A program made the position numbers and the translations under genes. The notes beneath the pieces were generated by a model. It was not told the DNA's origin, did no database searches, and saw only the letters and a program-made list of their open reading frames with translations. 64,000 nucleotides of DNA from an uncultured Alphaproteobacteria bacterium (GTDB lineage: Bacteria > Pseudomonadota > Alphaproteobacteria > Micavibrionales > Micavibrionaceae): assembly GCA_937923625.1 (NCBI GenBank), contig CALDTV010000010.1:16932-80931 (forward strand), given 5' to 3'. Position 1 is the first letter of the stretch; every line of letters starts with the position of its first letter. Below, in pieces: positions 8,357-16,855 of the stretch.

Positions 8357-8998
8357 TCAATTACACATCATATTGGGCGGGAATTCCCGGGGGTCATTGC
8401 GAACAAGTTCCTCAAAGGTGTAAAAAACATCTGTTCCATCAAAATGGCGGCATTTTGATGCCTTCCATATCTCGGACATGGTGACACATAAAGATTGGCC
8501 ATTTGTTGCGACGGGCACGGTTCCACTGACGAAGGGGTGATTAAATTGATTATTAATATAAAAATGCGCCGCAGATTCTACGACACTAAATAGTGCTAAA
8601 TCTAAGGCATTACGCCCTGGATCAAGCGCGATAGTGGTTGTGTCACCATATAGCTCGACAGTGACGTTTGCCCAATTATCTGTTTCGGAAAAGATAGGCC
8701 CTAAATTCTCCGCGGCATTTTTAATTTGACCGCCAAAACAACTATATTGAAGGACGCTGTCAGGTTTCACGATAAAGCGTTTATTTATCAAATCTTCGCG
8801 CCGTGTTTGCAATACGGCTTGGTTGACCATGGCTGTCCATGTGTCTGCGGCACAGCCACTTAATGTTGATTGTGTTCCAGAAGGAGGTGAAGGCGTATAA
8901 TTAATAGCTTGCGCCTGTGCCGTCCCTATTGTGCTCAATAGGGTAAAAAAGGCGGCAAAAGCAAAAAATGCAAAGTTTTTATAAAAATTGGCCATCAT
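8357..8998 (-). CDS. Exported cysteine-containing protein, family A (short member)
   Basis: 213 residues with a signal peptide ending at AQAQA. It is a shorter paralogue of the protein at 5555-6580 and shares its Cys spacing and its VKPDSVLQYSCF, NHPFVSG, CVTMSEIWKASKC and FPPNMMC blocks. It stops where the long copy continues into its extra C-terminal Cys module. The even number of conserved Cys and the export signal suggest disulfides in the periplasm or beyond. Two ATG codons (8998 and 8995) are possible starts and neither has a clear ribosome site. No function can be assigned. Confidence 0.72.
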   Translation of the reverse strand: MMANFYKNFAFFAFAAFFTLLSTIGTAQAQAINYTPSPPSGTQSTLSGCAADTWTAMVNQAVLQTRREDLINKRFIVKPDSVLQYSCFGGQIKNAAENLGPIFSETDNWANVTVELYGDTTTIALDPGRNALDLALFSVVESAAHFYINNQFNHPFVSGTVPVATNGQSLCVTMSEIWKASKCRHFDGTDVFYTFEELVRNDPREFPPNMMCN

Positions 8999-9060
8999 AT
9001 CATTAGGTTAAGTATAACCTTTTTAAGCGCATCAGGGCAAAAACCTTGCGAAAAAAAGAT

Positions 9061-9570
9061 CTAGGAGACTGTGTCAGAGAGCTCATAAGAAAAATTATGG
9101 GGATTCCAAATAGCGGTTTCGACATCAAAATCATTATAAAGAGCAGTATAAACGGATATTTGTCGAACCCCGTAATTCTTTTTGCGGGAGACTGCCATTT
9201 TATGTGCATCAAACTGACCAAGTATAACCGGCTCACGTTGTTGCAGGGCGATAATATACGTTGGGCAGATCGGGGCTTTGGGGCAACTTTGCGGTGATTC
9301 TGGCCTTAAAATATACTCATCAATAAAGTCATCGTTCAAATCGGTGGCGGATAAAAAATATTTAATATCAGGCCTTTGCGTATTTTTTTGAAGAAATTGA
9401 ATGATCTTTAGTTCTTTAAAACCCATAGCCTCACGAAAACGTAAATCTTCCTGTGCGCTGGCGGGAATTGTAATAAGAACCACTGAGCCTAGAGATAATA
9501 TAACGCTAAATAAATGGCGCAGTAATTTATTCTGGCAAATCAATATCGAGGATGGACATATTAAAGTCAT
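9061..9570 (-). CDS. Exported protein, family B (upstream member)
   Basis: About 169 residues. A signal-like segment (LLRHLFSVILSLGSVVLI) ends near ASAQE. Beyond it, ATDLNDDFIDEYILR and ICPTYIIA match the order of motifs in the family B protein at 7752-8348. The start is uncertain: the ATG at 9570 would overlap the DUF3126 gene by 44 bases with no ribosome site, and a TTG at 9543 is possible. The overlap suggests coupling to DUF3126 translation. It heads the exported cassette B-A-B-M23-A. Function unknown. Confidence 0.6.
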   Translation of the reverse strand: MTLICPSSILICQNKLLRHLFSVILSLGSVVLITIPASAQEDLRFREAMGFKELKIIQFLQKNTQRPDIKYFLSATDLNDDFIDEYILRPESPQSCPKAPICPTYIIALQQREPVILGQFDAHKMAVSRKKNYGVRQISVYTALYNDFDVETAIWNPHNFSYELSDTVS

Positions 9571-9751
9571 AAGAGGTTTCCCCTTCATCTGTATCCTTAT
9601 AAACAAGGCCGATAAATTCGCCATTGAGCAAAACTTCGATGGAATCAGCGGTTTGTGAGCGCGGACGCACAGCCAGACCTTCATTGCCGAATTTTGATCT
9701 AAGATAGGCTTGAATTTTAATTAGTTCTTCTGGGGCAATATCTGCGCTCAT
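9527..9751 (-). CDS. DUF3126 family protein
   Basis: A 74-residue cytoplasmic protein of a family confined, to my knowledge, to alphaproteobacteria; function unknown. The pattern ELIKIQAYLRSKFG, then SIEVLLNGEFIGLVYKD and the terminal SYDFNMSILDIDL, is typical. The ATG at 9751 has GGAG about 7 bases upstream; an in-frame ATG at 9790 would add 13 residues not seen in relatives. The 3' end overlaps the next gene's proposed start. This gene is one of the better taxonomic clues in the window. Confidence 0.85.
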   Translation of the reverse strand: MSADIAPEELIKIQAYLRSKFGNEGLAVRPRSQTADSIEVLLNGEFIGLVYKDTDEGETSYDFNMSILDIDLPE

Positions 9752-9843
9752 TTTTGTCTCCGCTTGTTTTTTAAGTCGCGATGCCCACATGCGGCAAAGC
9801 GTCTATATCGTGCCTAAAGCATTAAGGCGCTCGCGCGTGAAAA

Positions 9844-10626
9844 TCAAGGGCGAGATTGCGTATTTTTTAACCCTACCGCGACATCTTTTTGGCAATCATT
9901 GGCAAAAGCTTTACGGTCCTCATAATTTGCAGCAGGGCGCGGTGGGTGAAACGTCACCAGAATATCTGCGCCCTTTAATTTCGCCAGCGCCCACAAATGT
10001 GGCGGCAGTTCCATATCGCCATACCAAGCATAAACATCATGTGCTTCAACATTCGCGGGTGGTGTTTGTGCGTTAATACCCGTGATGGAAAGGGTGAAGG
10101 GCTGAACGGTTAAATTATTTTTAAGTTCTTTGTTAAGAAAGAGCTCAAATACACTTGATTTAAAAGGTAAAACATTCGTCCCATTTGTTGATGTTCCTTC
10201 TGGGAAGAGGATAAGGGAGCGTCCAGCGGTGAGGGAGTTTTTAATATCTGCAATAGCTTTTGTTGCCGCGCTGCGGCTGCGTTCGATAAAAATTGTTTTG
10301 GAGATAGAAGCCAGCCAGCCAAAAACAGGCCATGTTTTCACCGAAGCTTTAGAGATAAAAACGGCCTTTAAAATACCGCCTAAAAAGGGGATATCAATAT
10401 AAGAGAGATGGTTGCCAACATATACGACATGACCATGCGCTATGTTTCCTTGGACATGGGTTTTAATACGAAAAATAAAGCAGGTGGTGTTGTGAAAGAA
10501 GGTCGGAACGATGAAATAAAAACGCGTGCGCCCGAATAAAAATAAATTGAGCGTTTGTGTTGGTAATATAACCAAACAAAGTAATCCAAAGATTGTTACT
10601 TTAATGAAGGCAATGACCGTGCGCAT
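9844..10626 (-). CDS. olsA: Lysophospholipid/lyso-ornithine-lipid O-acyltransferase (PlsC family, likely OlsA)
   Basis: 260 residues with an N-terminal membrane segment (about 5-30). The acyltransferase box I NHLSYIDIP (NHX4D) and box III FPEGTSTNG are present. PlsC proteins acylate lysophosphatidate; the paralogue OlsA acylates lyso-ornithine lipid. The gene follows olsB with one base between them on the same strand, which favours OlsA, although a PlsC role or both roles cannot be excluded. ATG at 10626. Product is expected at the cytoplasmic face of the inner membrane. Confidence 0.8.
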   Translation of the reverse strand: MRTVIAFIKVTIFGLLCLVILPTQTLNLFLFGRTRFYFIVPTFFHNTTCFIFRIKTHVQGNIAHGHVVYVGNHLSYIDIPFLGGILKAVFISKASVKTWPVFGWLASISKTIFIERSRSAATKAIADIKNSLTAGRSLILFPEGTSTNGTNVLPFKSSVFELFLNKELKNNLTVQPFTLSITGINAQTPPANVEAHDVYAWYGDMELPPHLWALAKLKGADILVTFHPPRPAANYEDRKAFANDCQKDVAVGLKNTQSRP

Positions 10627-10627
10627 T

Positions 10628-11449
10628 TTATGAAGCTATTTCTGCCCGTTCACGCGTGGGAATAGATTTTTGGTTTTTACGTTCATAATGTTTGACGTAT
10701 TTCTCTTTAACCAAATCGGTTGGTAAAACAATACAAACATCGGTGGTGTTAAATTGCTTATCAACGACTGCGCCATCTCCAATATACGCGCCTAAGCGAA
10801 TATAACCTTTAACCAATGGGGGCAAAGAAATGAATACGGCTTTGGCGTCTAAATCTTCTTTGGCGTGCAGGTTCATATCAACAAAAAGGCCATCAACCGC
10901 CCGCGGACATAAATGTTCTGGCGCGCGGTGGTAATGATGCAAATAAGCAAGCTGTTGCGATAACCCTTTAACGTCGGTTCCATGGAGGCTGGCGCAACCA
11001 AACATCAACCCAATATTATGGTCAGCGACGTAATTGGCGATGCCTTGCCATAGTTTTTGCAAGACGGGGCGGGTGCGGTAAATCGGCAAAACGCAAGATC
11101 GCCCTAGCTCTAGTAAATCTTGTTCATAGTCCAATAAGGGCTGAATATTATATTCGCTGCTGGTGTAAAATTCCCCATGCTTTTCGGCTATGGCGCGGCG
11201 TAACAATCGATAGGTGCCAATAATTTGATCGGGGCCATCGGGTAAGTCACGATCCAGTACAACCAGATGGTCCGTGATGTCATCATAAGAATCGATGTCG
11301 CGTTTTTCTTGGCGCATTTCTTCATTTGGCTCGGCGCCAAATTCTTCGTAGAAAACTTTATAGCGTAGCGCCTGTGACGCCCGCACTTCAGCGTCATTTT
11401 TGGTTAATCTGACTTGAATTTTATCAGGATCATAGGGAAGGGCGCTCAT
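10628..11449 (-). CDS. olsB: L-ornithine N-alpha-acyltransferase (OlsB-like GNAT)
   Basis: A 273-residue protein of the GNAT-type hemolysin/OlsB family, which joins a 3-hydroxyacyl chain from ACP to ornithine, the first step of ornithine lipid synthesis. Family marks are RASQALRYKVFYEEFG near the N-terminus, the acidic DHLVVLD strand, ELGRSCVLPIYR and LFGCASLHGTD. It is paired with the O-acyltransferase gene at 9844-10626. The start is the ATG at 11449. Ornithine lipids are phosphorus-free membrane lipids often made under phosphate limitation; no Pho box was recognised here. Confidence 0.85.
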   Translation of the reverse strand: MSALPYDPDKIQVRLTKNDAEVRASQALRYKVFYEEFGAEPNEEMRQEKRDIDSYDDITDHLVVLDRDLPDGPDQIIGTYRLLRRAIAEKHGEFYTSSEYNIQPLLDYEQDLLELGRSCVLPIYRTRPVLQKLWQGIANYVADHNIGLMFGCASLHGTDVKGLSQQLAYLHHYHRAPEHLCPRAVDGLFVDMNLHAKEDLDAKAVFISLPPLVKGYIRLGAYIGDGAVVDKQFNTTDVCIVLPTDLVKEKYVKHYERKNQKSIPTRERAEIAS

Positions 11450-11511
11450 AAGGCGTATCCTTCAACATCCCCCCTTGATGGTCAAGCCATAAGGCGCTAT
11501 TACCTTCGCTT

Positions 11512-11970
11512 ATGCCAAAAATTTTATTTGTTTGTACGGGGAATATTTGTCGCTCATCTGGTGCAGAAGCCGTTTTGCGTCATGAAGTTAAAAAAGCAGG
11601 GCTTATAGAAGAGTTTAAGATCGATTCCGCTGGAACGCATGGCTACCATATCGGGGAGGCACCCGATCCGCGTGGGATAAAAGCCGCAAAAAAACGCGGC
11701 ATTTCAATGGAAGGACAACGGGCGCGTCAGGTCATGTCGGATGACTTTCATCAATTTGATTACATTATTGCCATGGATCATGGGCATCGCCAAATATTAG
11801 AGAATTTGATGCCTAATAATACACAGGCGAAATTAAATATGTTTGCTGATTATTGTAGCGAACATAAAATTCAAGATGTTCCAGACCCATATTACGGGGA
11901 TTTGGATGGTTTTGAAACAGTATTGGATATTTTGGAGGATGGCGTTAAAGGCATTTTCGATAAGGTTTGA
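11512..11970 (+). CDS. Low-molecular-weight protein-tyrosine phosphatase
   Basis: 152 residues, cytoplasmic. The P-loop is VCTGNICRSS with nucleophile Cys8 and Arg14 (CX5R), and the general-acid loop is DVPDPYYGD with Asp125. Both key sites are intact, so it should be active on phosphotyrosine or related phosphoesters. In bacteria such enzymes are often tied to exopolysaccharide kinases, but none is adjacent. ATG start at 11512, divergent from olsB with 62 bases between. It ends 9 bases before the convergent gene at 11980. Confidence 0.9.
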   Translation: MPKILFVCTGNICRSSGAEAVLRHEVKKAGLIEEFKIDSAGTHGYHIGEAPDPRGIKAAKKRGISMEGQRARQVMSDDFHQFDYIIAMDHGHRQILENLMPNNTQAKLNMFADYCSEHKIQDVPDPYYGDLDGFETVLDILEDGVKGIFDKV

Positions 11971-11979
11971 AGGCCTTAT

Positions 11980-13092
11980 TTATTGTCCACAAGAAGCAGA
12001 ACAGCCATTTGCGCCTGTATTTAAGATTGAATTAAAAATCGCGATCGGGTCAGTTTCACCGTTAAAGAGGCCGCCGTTTCCACCACAACTGCCAGAATTT
12101 GTCGTGCCATCAGGGTTGGTGGTTGCACCCAATGCAGGCGCGTCAGACGCTGATTTATGCGCACCGTTCAAACAATCTTCAAGGGCTGCCGCCATTTCGG
12201 CCTTGGCTTCTTCTAAACGGTTCATTTCAAAATCAATCCACGCTTGTTTGATGGGGTTATGAAGTGGAGCGTCTGTTATTTCTGAAATGGTTATTCTGTA
12301 TTTTTTGTCCGCGGTCAAAGAAAAATCAGGATCGAGAATCACGAGGTCTGTCGCTCTTACTTTTAAGCCAGCTTCAAAATAGGTCTGTCCTTTTATATCA
12401 ACGGTGATGGCTCTTTTTTCGACAATATGCCCATTGCCATTTGGCGCGGGAGTGGCAACCCAAACAAAGCTTTGATCATTATTGTCTTTTTGCAAGGCGC
12501 TGAGGGGAAGACGTTTTGAGCCAATCGTCTCAAGCGTGATAACAGACACTTTATTATTAAGGCGTGATGTATCTGTTGCCTCTGGCAGGGAAATGGTGAT
12601 GGTTGTGTTATCAATATTTTCGATTTTACCACCCAAGGGCAATGTTTTGCCATTCTTATCGTAAAGAATAACATTTTGGTTTTGCTTTAACGGCAAGTCG
12701 CTTCCTTCGGGGAGGGAAACAAGCGCTTTATTTTCTTGATATGTCGCTGTGAAATCAACGGTACGAATAAGGGGGCCAAAATGTGGGACAGCGGCGGTGT
12801 AGCCAAATTCTGCAATAGGAATCAAATCTGTTTCTTGTTTTTCTTGATCTAATTCGTTGAGGGATCCATCATTTTGGATGGCTGAAGATGCCTCATTATT
12901 TGAAGAGAGGGGATTTGTAATAGCATCGCCATCACCACTGTCATCGTCATTATTGGCGTATGTAACATTATTTTGCTCTTGTATCTTTTGCGGCGCTTTT
13001 TCGCTCTCTGCGGTTTCTGTTTGATCAAGCAAGGGAGCGCCCAGATAAGAGGCGATAACTATGATGACGATCCAAAATAAAGCTTTTTTCAA
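11980..13092 (-). CDS. Membrane-anchored periplasmic protein with HlyD/MFP-like beta domains
   Basis: 370 residues. One N-terminal transmembrane segment (about 5-22) precedes an acidic, low-complexity linker (25-90). Residues about 100-290 resemble the beta-barrel and membrane-proximal parts of RND/MFP adaptors: LPLSALQKDNNDQSFVWVA, then KRAITVDI and GLKVRATDLVILD. No hairpin or lipoyl domain is evident and no RND pump or TolC gene is near. The last 70 residues contain several Cys and Gly (GSCGGNGG, NGCSASCGQ). It follows the OmpA-like gene by 6 bases, so the two probably act together. The adaptor assignment is by pattern only. Confidence 0.65.
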   Translation of the reverse strand: MKKALFWIVIIVIASYLGAPLLDQTETAESEKAPQKIQEQNNVTYANNDDDSGDGDAITNPLSSNNEASSAIQNDGSLNELDQEKQETDLIPIAEFGYTAAVPHFGPLIRTVDFTATYQENKALVSLPEGSDLPLKQNQNVILYDKNGKTLPLGGKIENIDNTTITISLPEATDTSRLNNKVSVITLETIGSKRLPLSALQKDNNDQSFVWVATPAPNGNGHIVEKRAITVDIKGQTYFEAGLKVRATDLVILDPDFSLTADKKYRITISEITDAPLHNPIKQAWIDFEMNRLEEAKAEMAAALEDCLNGAHKSASDAPALGATTNPDGTTNSGSCGGNGGLFNGETDPIAIFNSILNTGANGCSASCGQ

Positions 13093-13098
13093 TATAGC

Positions 13099-14367
13099 TT
13101 ACCGTAAGAATAAGTGGACTTCATTGCTTGTCGCTTGCGCACTTGGAGCATTAGACAATTCAATTTTATCCATAGAGACACCCATCTGGGTGAGGGTTCT
13201 TAAAACTTTTTCAGCGTTGCGGCGGGCACGTGTGCTTTCAATCGCAAGTTGCGCTGGATTGCCGCTGGTTGGATGAACAGCAATTAATTCAAAGCGGCCA
13301 TTGGGGTAACGTTGCATCGCGTTTTGTACCGCAACATAAATTGGCTGCTGATAATCAACATTCGCTTTGTCAAAACGAATTTTCGCCAATGGTTGAGGGG
13401 CGCTGACAGAAGGTGCGGACGGCGCGCCAATCGAGGGTGTTATGCGTGTCGGGATAACAGGCGCAGCCATTATACCTGCCGATGGAGCCATGGGGGCGCG
13501 CATAACAGGGGCGGCAGGTACACCACCAAAACTTGCTTGTTGTAGCAATGTGCTTTGTGGTGCGCGGGAGAATGGATAATTAGATAAATTTTTACCGTAC
13601 AAATCACCATTCGTCACGGCTAAAGCAAGCGTGCGAAGATCATTTCTTTCCGTTGAAATATAAGCATTTGTGCGGGTGATGCCATCATTTACATTATTTA
13701 ACAAACGATCAACCATGACCATATTACTGTTTACTTGGTCTTCCATTTGCGCAAGGCGGGCGTGATCTTCCTCAATAGCGCCTGATAAGCTGTAGGCAGC
13801 GCGAATATTTTCGAGCAAGAAAGTTGATTGTGATGCGGCATTGGAAATTTCAACAGCCATAGCATTAAGTTCTGCCGAGTTATTGGCAAGGGTATCAAGG
13901 TTATTCTGCGCTTCGTTCAACTTAGCAATTAAACGAGGGTTGCCTGGGGTTGTTCCACTTTGTAGTTGTGTATTGATTGTTGCCACACTGGCGTAATAGC
14001 CTGCCGCGATGTTTCTATTGCGGTTTTCGATGGAACGTAATTGCTCTGCAAGGCGGCTAACGGTGGATTGAATGGCAAAAAAATCTTTACTTATGCCCTC
14101 TACTTTTCTGCCGACGGCTGTCGTCCCACCGTCAGAGAATGCTTGGCCAACTATTTGTTGTTGTGTGATTTCGGGCGCGCGGCGCGGCGTGTTATAGATA
14201 GGGGCGGCAACTTGGGGCGCCATTGCTTTGTTTGTAATAACCAATACTGGCTGTTGCCCCATATCAATTTGGGCGTGCACCTGTTTCGAGCCGCCAAGCA
14301 GGGAAATACATGCAATTAAAGGCAGGCTTGAGGTTAATATGTTGTTTTTCAATGTTTTTTTGATCAT
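13099..14367 (-). CDS. Exported coiled-coil protein with OmpA-like C-terminal domain
   Basis: 422 residues. A signal sequence (about 1-32, ending near VHAQ) is followed by a long helical region (about 75-260) that looks coiled-coil. A Pro/Ala-rich linker follows, then a C-terminal domain (about 320-422) like OmpA/MotB peptidoglycan-binding folds: KIRFDKANVDYQQPIY, then STRARRNAEKVLRTLTQMGV. The usual Asp/Arg peptidoglycan contacts are only partly matched, so binding is inferred. It is the first gene of a two-gene operon with 11980-13092. It could be a periplasmic spacer anchoring a trans-envelope complex; the neighbouring pilus cluster is suggestive but unproven. Confidence 0.65.
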   Translation of the reverse strand: MIKKTLKNNILTSSLPLIACISLLGGSKQVHAQIDMGQQPVLVITNKAMAPQVAAPIYNTPRRAPEITQQQIVGQAFSDGGTTAVGRKVEGISKDFFAIQSTVSRLAEQLRSIENRNRNIAAGYYASVATINTQLQSGTTPGNPRLIAKLNEAQNNLDTLANNSAELNAMAVEISNAASQSTFLLENIRAAYSLSGAIEEDHARLAQMEDQVNSNMVMVDRLLNNVNDGITRTNAYISTERNDLRTLALAVTNGDLYGKNLSNYPFSRAPQSTLLQQASFGGVPAAPVMRAPMAPSAGIMAAPVIPTRITPSIGAPSAPSVSAPQPLAKIRFDKANVDYQQPIYVAVQNAMQRYPNGRFELIAVHPTSGNPAQLAIESTRARRNAEKVLRTLTQMGVSMDKIELSNAPSAQATSNEVHLFLR

Positions 14368-14677
14368 TTTTCTAGCGCCTAGAGAATTTATACTCGTGTA
14401 ATTTAAATATTATTTAGTACTTTCTTGGAAGTCTATCTTTAATCGCCTGAAACCCCCATGAGAGTCAAGGAAAACACAGAATTTTTCGTAAAAATGCTTA
14501 GGATACTATTGGGGCGCGATATTAAGGCGAATAATGTTTTTAAAATTGCTTTGTTTAAGGGTTGCAATTATGTGTTTGCTTCATGTAGTGTGCCTTCGAT
14601 TATTAAGGAAGCGTTGCATAAGAACGCCCCTTTTTACCAAGTCTTCCTTCTAGCGGGAACGACAAGCTTATAATAGT
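14368..14677. other. Gene-free stretch upstream of tRNA-Arg
   Basis: About 310 bases between the divergent OmpA-like gene and tRNA-Arg. A 71-codon plus-strand frame (14458-14673) lies here but has no ribosome site and no protein-like features. The stretch should hold the promoter of the minus-strand operon and that of the tRNA; no convincing -35/-10 pair was identified. Confidence 0.5.
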
Positions 14678-14754
14678 GCACCCGTAGCTCAACTGGATAG
14701 AGCGTTTGACTACGAATCAAGAGGTTAGGGGTTCGACTCCCTTCGGGTGCACCA
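14678..14754 (+). tRNA. tRNA-Arg (anticodon ACG)
   Basis: Complete cloverleaf: a 7-bp acceptor stem (GCACCCG with CGGGTGC), a D arm with AGCTCAACTGGATAGAGC, an anticodon loop CTACGAA giving ACG, and a T arm with GGTTCGACTCC. The CCA end is encoded (14752-14754). ACG is read as ICG after A34 deamination and serves most CGN codons. Confidence 0.97.
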
Positions 14755-14921
14755 TTTATTTTTTCATAACATTATAGTCATTTATTAACCTTTTTATTCG
14801 ATACTGAATAAGAGGGTAACACATTGTATTTTCATAAATAATTTATGCTGCCAAATTTAAATTCTTAAAGGCATAAATGAGATTTATTAATCTTATTAAT
14901 TGAGTGATTGCATGGAGTCAT

Positions 14922-16829
14922 ATGAGTAAAGATAACAATATATCGATGAATGAGCCGGGATTAGTTCTTGATGCCGATTGGGAAGTGGAATCAGCCACCT
15001 ATGATGAGGCAAAAGCTGAGGAAGTTGCAGCCCCAATAAACAATCCGAACAACAATAATGAAGTTGATCATGATGCTGGTAAGGCGCTGGTTGCTGGCGG
15101 AACAGCGGTTCAAAAAACATCGGGTCAATCTTTTTTAAATGAAAAGGGCGAGAAGCTTCGTATTGGTGACAAGCTAATATCTATGGGCCTGATTACCCCA
15201 GATCAGCTAAATGTGGCGCTTCAGGAAAAGAAAATCTCTAATAAAATGATTGGTGAGGTCATGGTTGACCTCGGCTTTATAGATGCTGAAGCGTTAAGCG
15301 CAATATTGGCAGAAAGTGCAGGGTTTCAAGTTTTTGATCCCAAGAACACGATCATTGATTCTGAAGCTCTTGAGATGATCGAAAAGCCAATGGCGTTGAA
15401 GCATTTTATTATGCCTTTCTCAATTGTCGAAAATGAGCTTATGGTTGCGATGGCGGATCCCTATGATGTCCTTGCTCTAGATACGCTTAAGAAATATGTC
15501 CCTAAAAATCTTAAAGTTGTTCCTTGTGTGACAACGCCACAAACACTCGCCGATGCGATTGATGCGGCTTATGGGTATGCAAGTTCTGTGAATGCCATTT
15601 TGAAGGAACTTGAGGGACGTGATCCTGACGAGTTAGAGGATGTTGCTGAACTTTCGCAAGAAGAAGCGTATAGTCACCCTCTTGTGCGATTGGTAAATGC
15701 CCTTATTTTTGAGGCAGTTAAGGTCGGGGCTTCAGATTTGCACTTTGAGCCAGAAGAGAATTTTATTCGTTTGCGCTATCGTTGCGATGGTGTCTTATCG
15801 ACGGTGCAAATTCTGCATAAGAAACACTGGAATGGTGTTTCGCAACGTATTAAGCTGATGTCGAGTTTGAACATTGCTGATAAGCTCGCGCCACAAGATG
15901 GGCGTATAAACATGAATGTAGGCGGCAGGGAAGTTGATTTCCGTGTGTCTTCTCTCCCTACCGTTTTTGGCGAAAATATTGTTATGCGGGTTTTGGACAA
16001 ACAGTCCAGTATCATGCCGCTCTCAAAACTTGGGTTTAGCCCAACCAATCAAGAGCTTATCAAAAAATCACAAAAACGTCCGGAAGGCATTATTATTGTC
16101 ACGGGACCGACGGGGTCCGGTAAGACGACCACGCTTTACTCGATGTTGAATGAAATCAATACGGTAGATGTGAATATTCAGACATTGGAAGACCCTGTGG
16201 AATATTCTTTGCCGATGATCCGTCAAACGGCTATTCGTGAAGGAATTTTAGAATTTGCCGATGGTATTCGCGCACTTTTGAGACAAGATCCCGATATTAT
16301 TTTCATTGGAGAAATTCGTGATAAGACGACCGCCGAAATGGCATTGCAAGCGGCGATGACAGGTCACCAAGTTTATACAAGTTTACACACCAATGATTCG
16401 TTTGGCGCATTGCCACGTTTGTTTGATCTTGGCATGGTGCCAGGTATGGTTGCAGGGAATATTATTTCTATTTTCGCGCAACGCTTGGGTAAAACATTAT
16501 GTGCAAACTGCAAAGAACCCCACAAAGCAACAGATGAAGAATGCGAAATTCTGAACCTTAGTGAAAGCGTTGATTTGTTTAAGGCACGTCAAGGGGGTTG
16601 TGACGTATGTGATGGTCAAGGATATAAAGGACGTGTTGCTTTTGCTGAAATTTTACCTTTCGATGAAGAAATGGATGATATTTTGGCCACCAACGGCACC
16701 AAAGCTCAATTAAAAGAGCTTGCTGTGAAGAAGGGATTTAAGAACATGAAAGAAGATGCTATTGTTAAAATTCTAGAAGGTATCACAACCATCGAAGCGG
16801 CATCAAAAGTCGTCGATATGACCAAATAA
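14922..16829 (+). CDS. Type IV pilus/type II secretion assembly ATPase (PilB/MshE/GspE family)
   Basis: A 635-residue hexameric ATPase that powers pilin extraction and pilus extension at the inner membrane. After a variable acidic N-terminus comes an MshEN/GspE-N domain (about 50-190, RIGDKLISMGLITPDQLN). The ATPase core follows, with Walker A GPTGSGKTTT (about 395-404), Walker B DPDIIFIGEIRD and the His box LHTNDS. A tetracysteine zinc site is at CANC (about 527-530) and CDVC (about 560-563). ATG at 14922 with GGAG upstream is preferred over an in-frame GTG at 14904. First gene of the pilus cluster; PilB, MshE and GspE cannot be separated by eye, but the nearby pilT and pilU favour a pilus. 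Confidence 0.93.
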   Translation: MSKDNNISMNEPGLVLDADWEVESATYDEAKAEEVAAPINNPNNNNEVDHDAGKALVAGGTAVQKTSGQSFLNEKGEKLRIGDKLISMGLITPDQLNVALQEKKISNKMIGEVMVDLGFIDAEALSAILAESAGFQVFDPKNTIIDSEALEMIEKPMALKHFIMPFSIVENELMVAMADPYDVLALDTLKKYVPKNLKVVPCVTTPQTLADAIDAAYGYASSVNAILKELEGRDPDELEDVAELSQEEAYSHPLVRLVNALIFEAVKVGASDLHFEPEENFIRLRYRCDGVLSTVQILHKKHWNGVSQRIKLMSSLNIADKLAPQDGRINMNVGGREVDFRVSSLPTVFGENIVMRVLDKQSSIMPLSKLGFSPTNQELIKKSQKRPEGIIIVTGPTGSGKTTTLYSMLNEINTVDVNIQTLEDPVEYSLPMIRQTAIREGILEFADGIRALLRQDPDIIFIGEIRDKTTAEMALQAAMTGHQVYTSLHTNDSFGALPRLFDLGMVPGMVAGNIISIFAQRLGKTLCANCKEPHKATDEECEILNLSESVDLFKARQGGCDVCDGQGYKGRVAFAEILPFDEEMDDILATNGTKAQLKELAVKKGFKNMKEDAIVKILEGITTIEAASKVVDMTK

Positions 16830-16855
16830 TTTTCTTTTTTTGAGACAATAATCCA

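Noticed and set aside
9046..9297. Plus-strand frame opposite the family B gene
   Set aside because: It is a shadow of the minus-strand gene, which has the signal peptide and paralogue support.
14458..14673. 71-codon plus-strand frame before tRNA-Arg
   Set aside because: No ribosome site and no recognisable protein features; likely random in an AT-rich gap.
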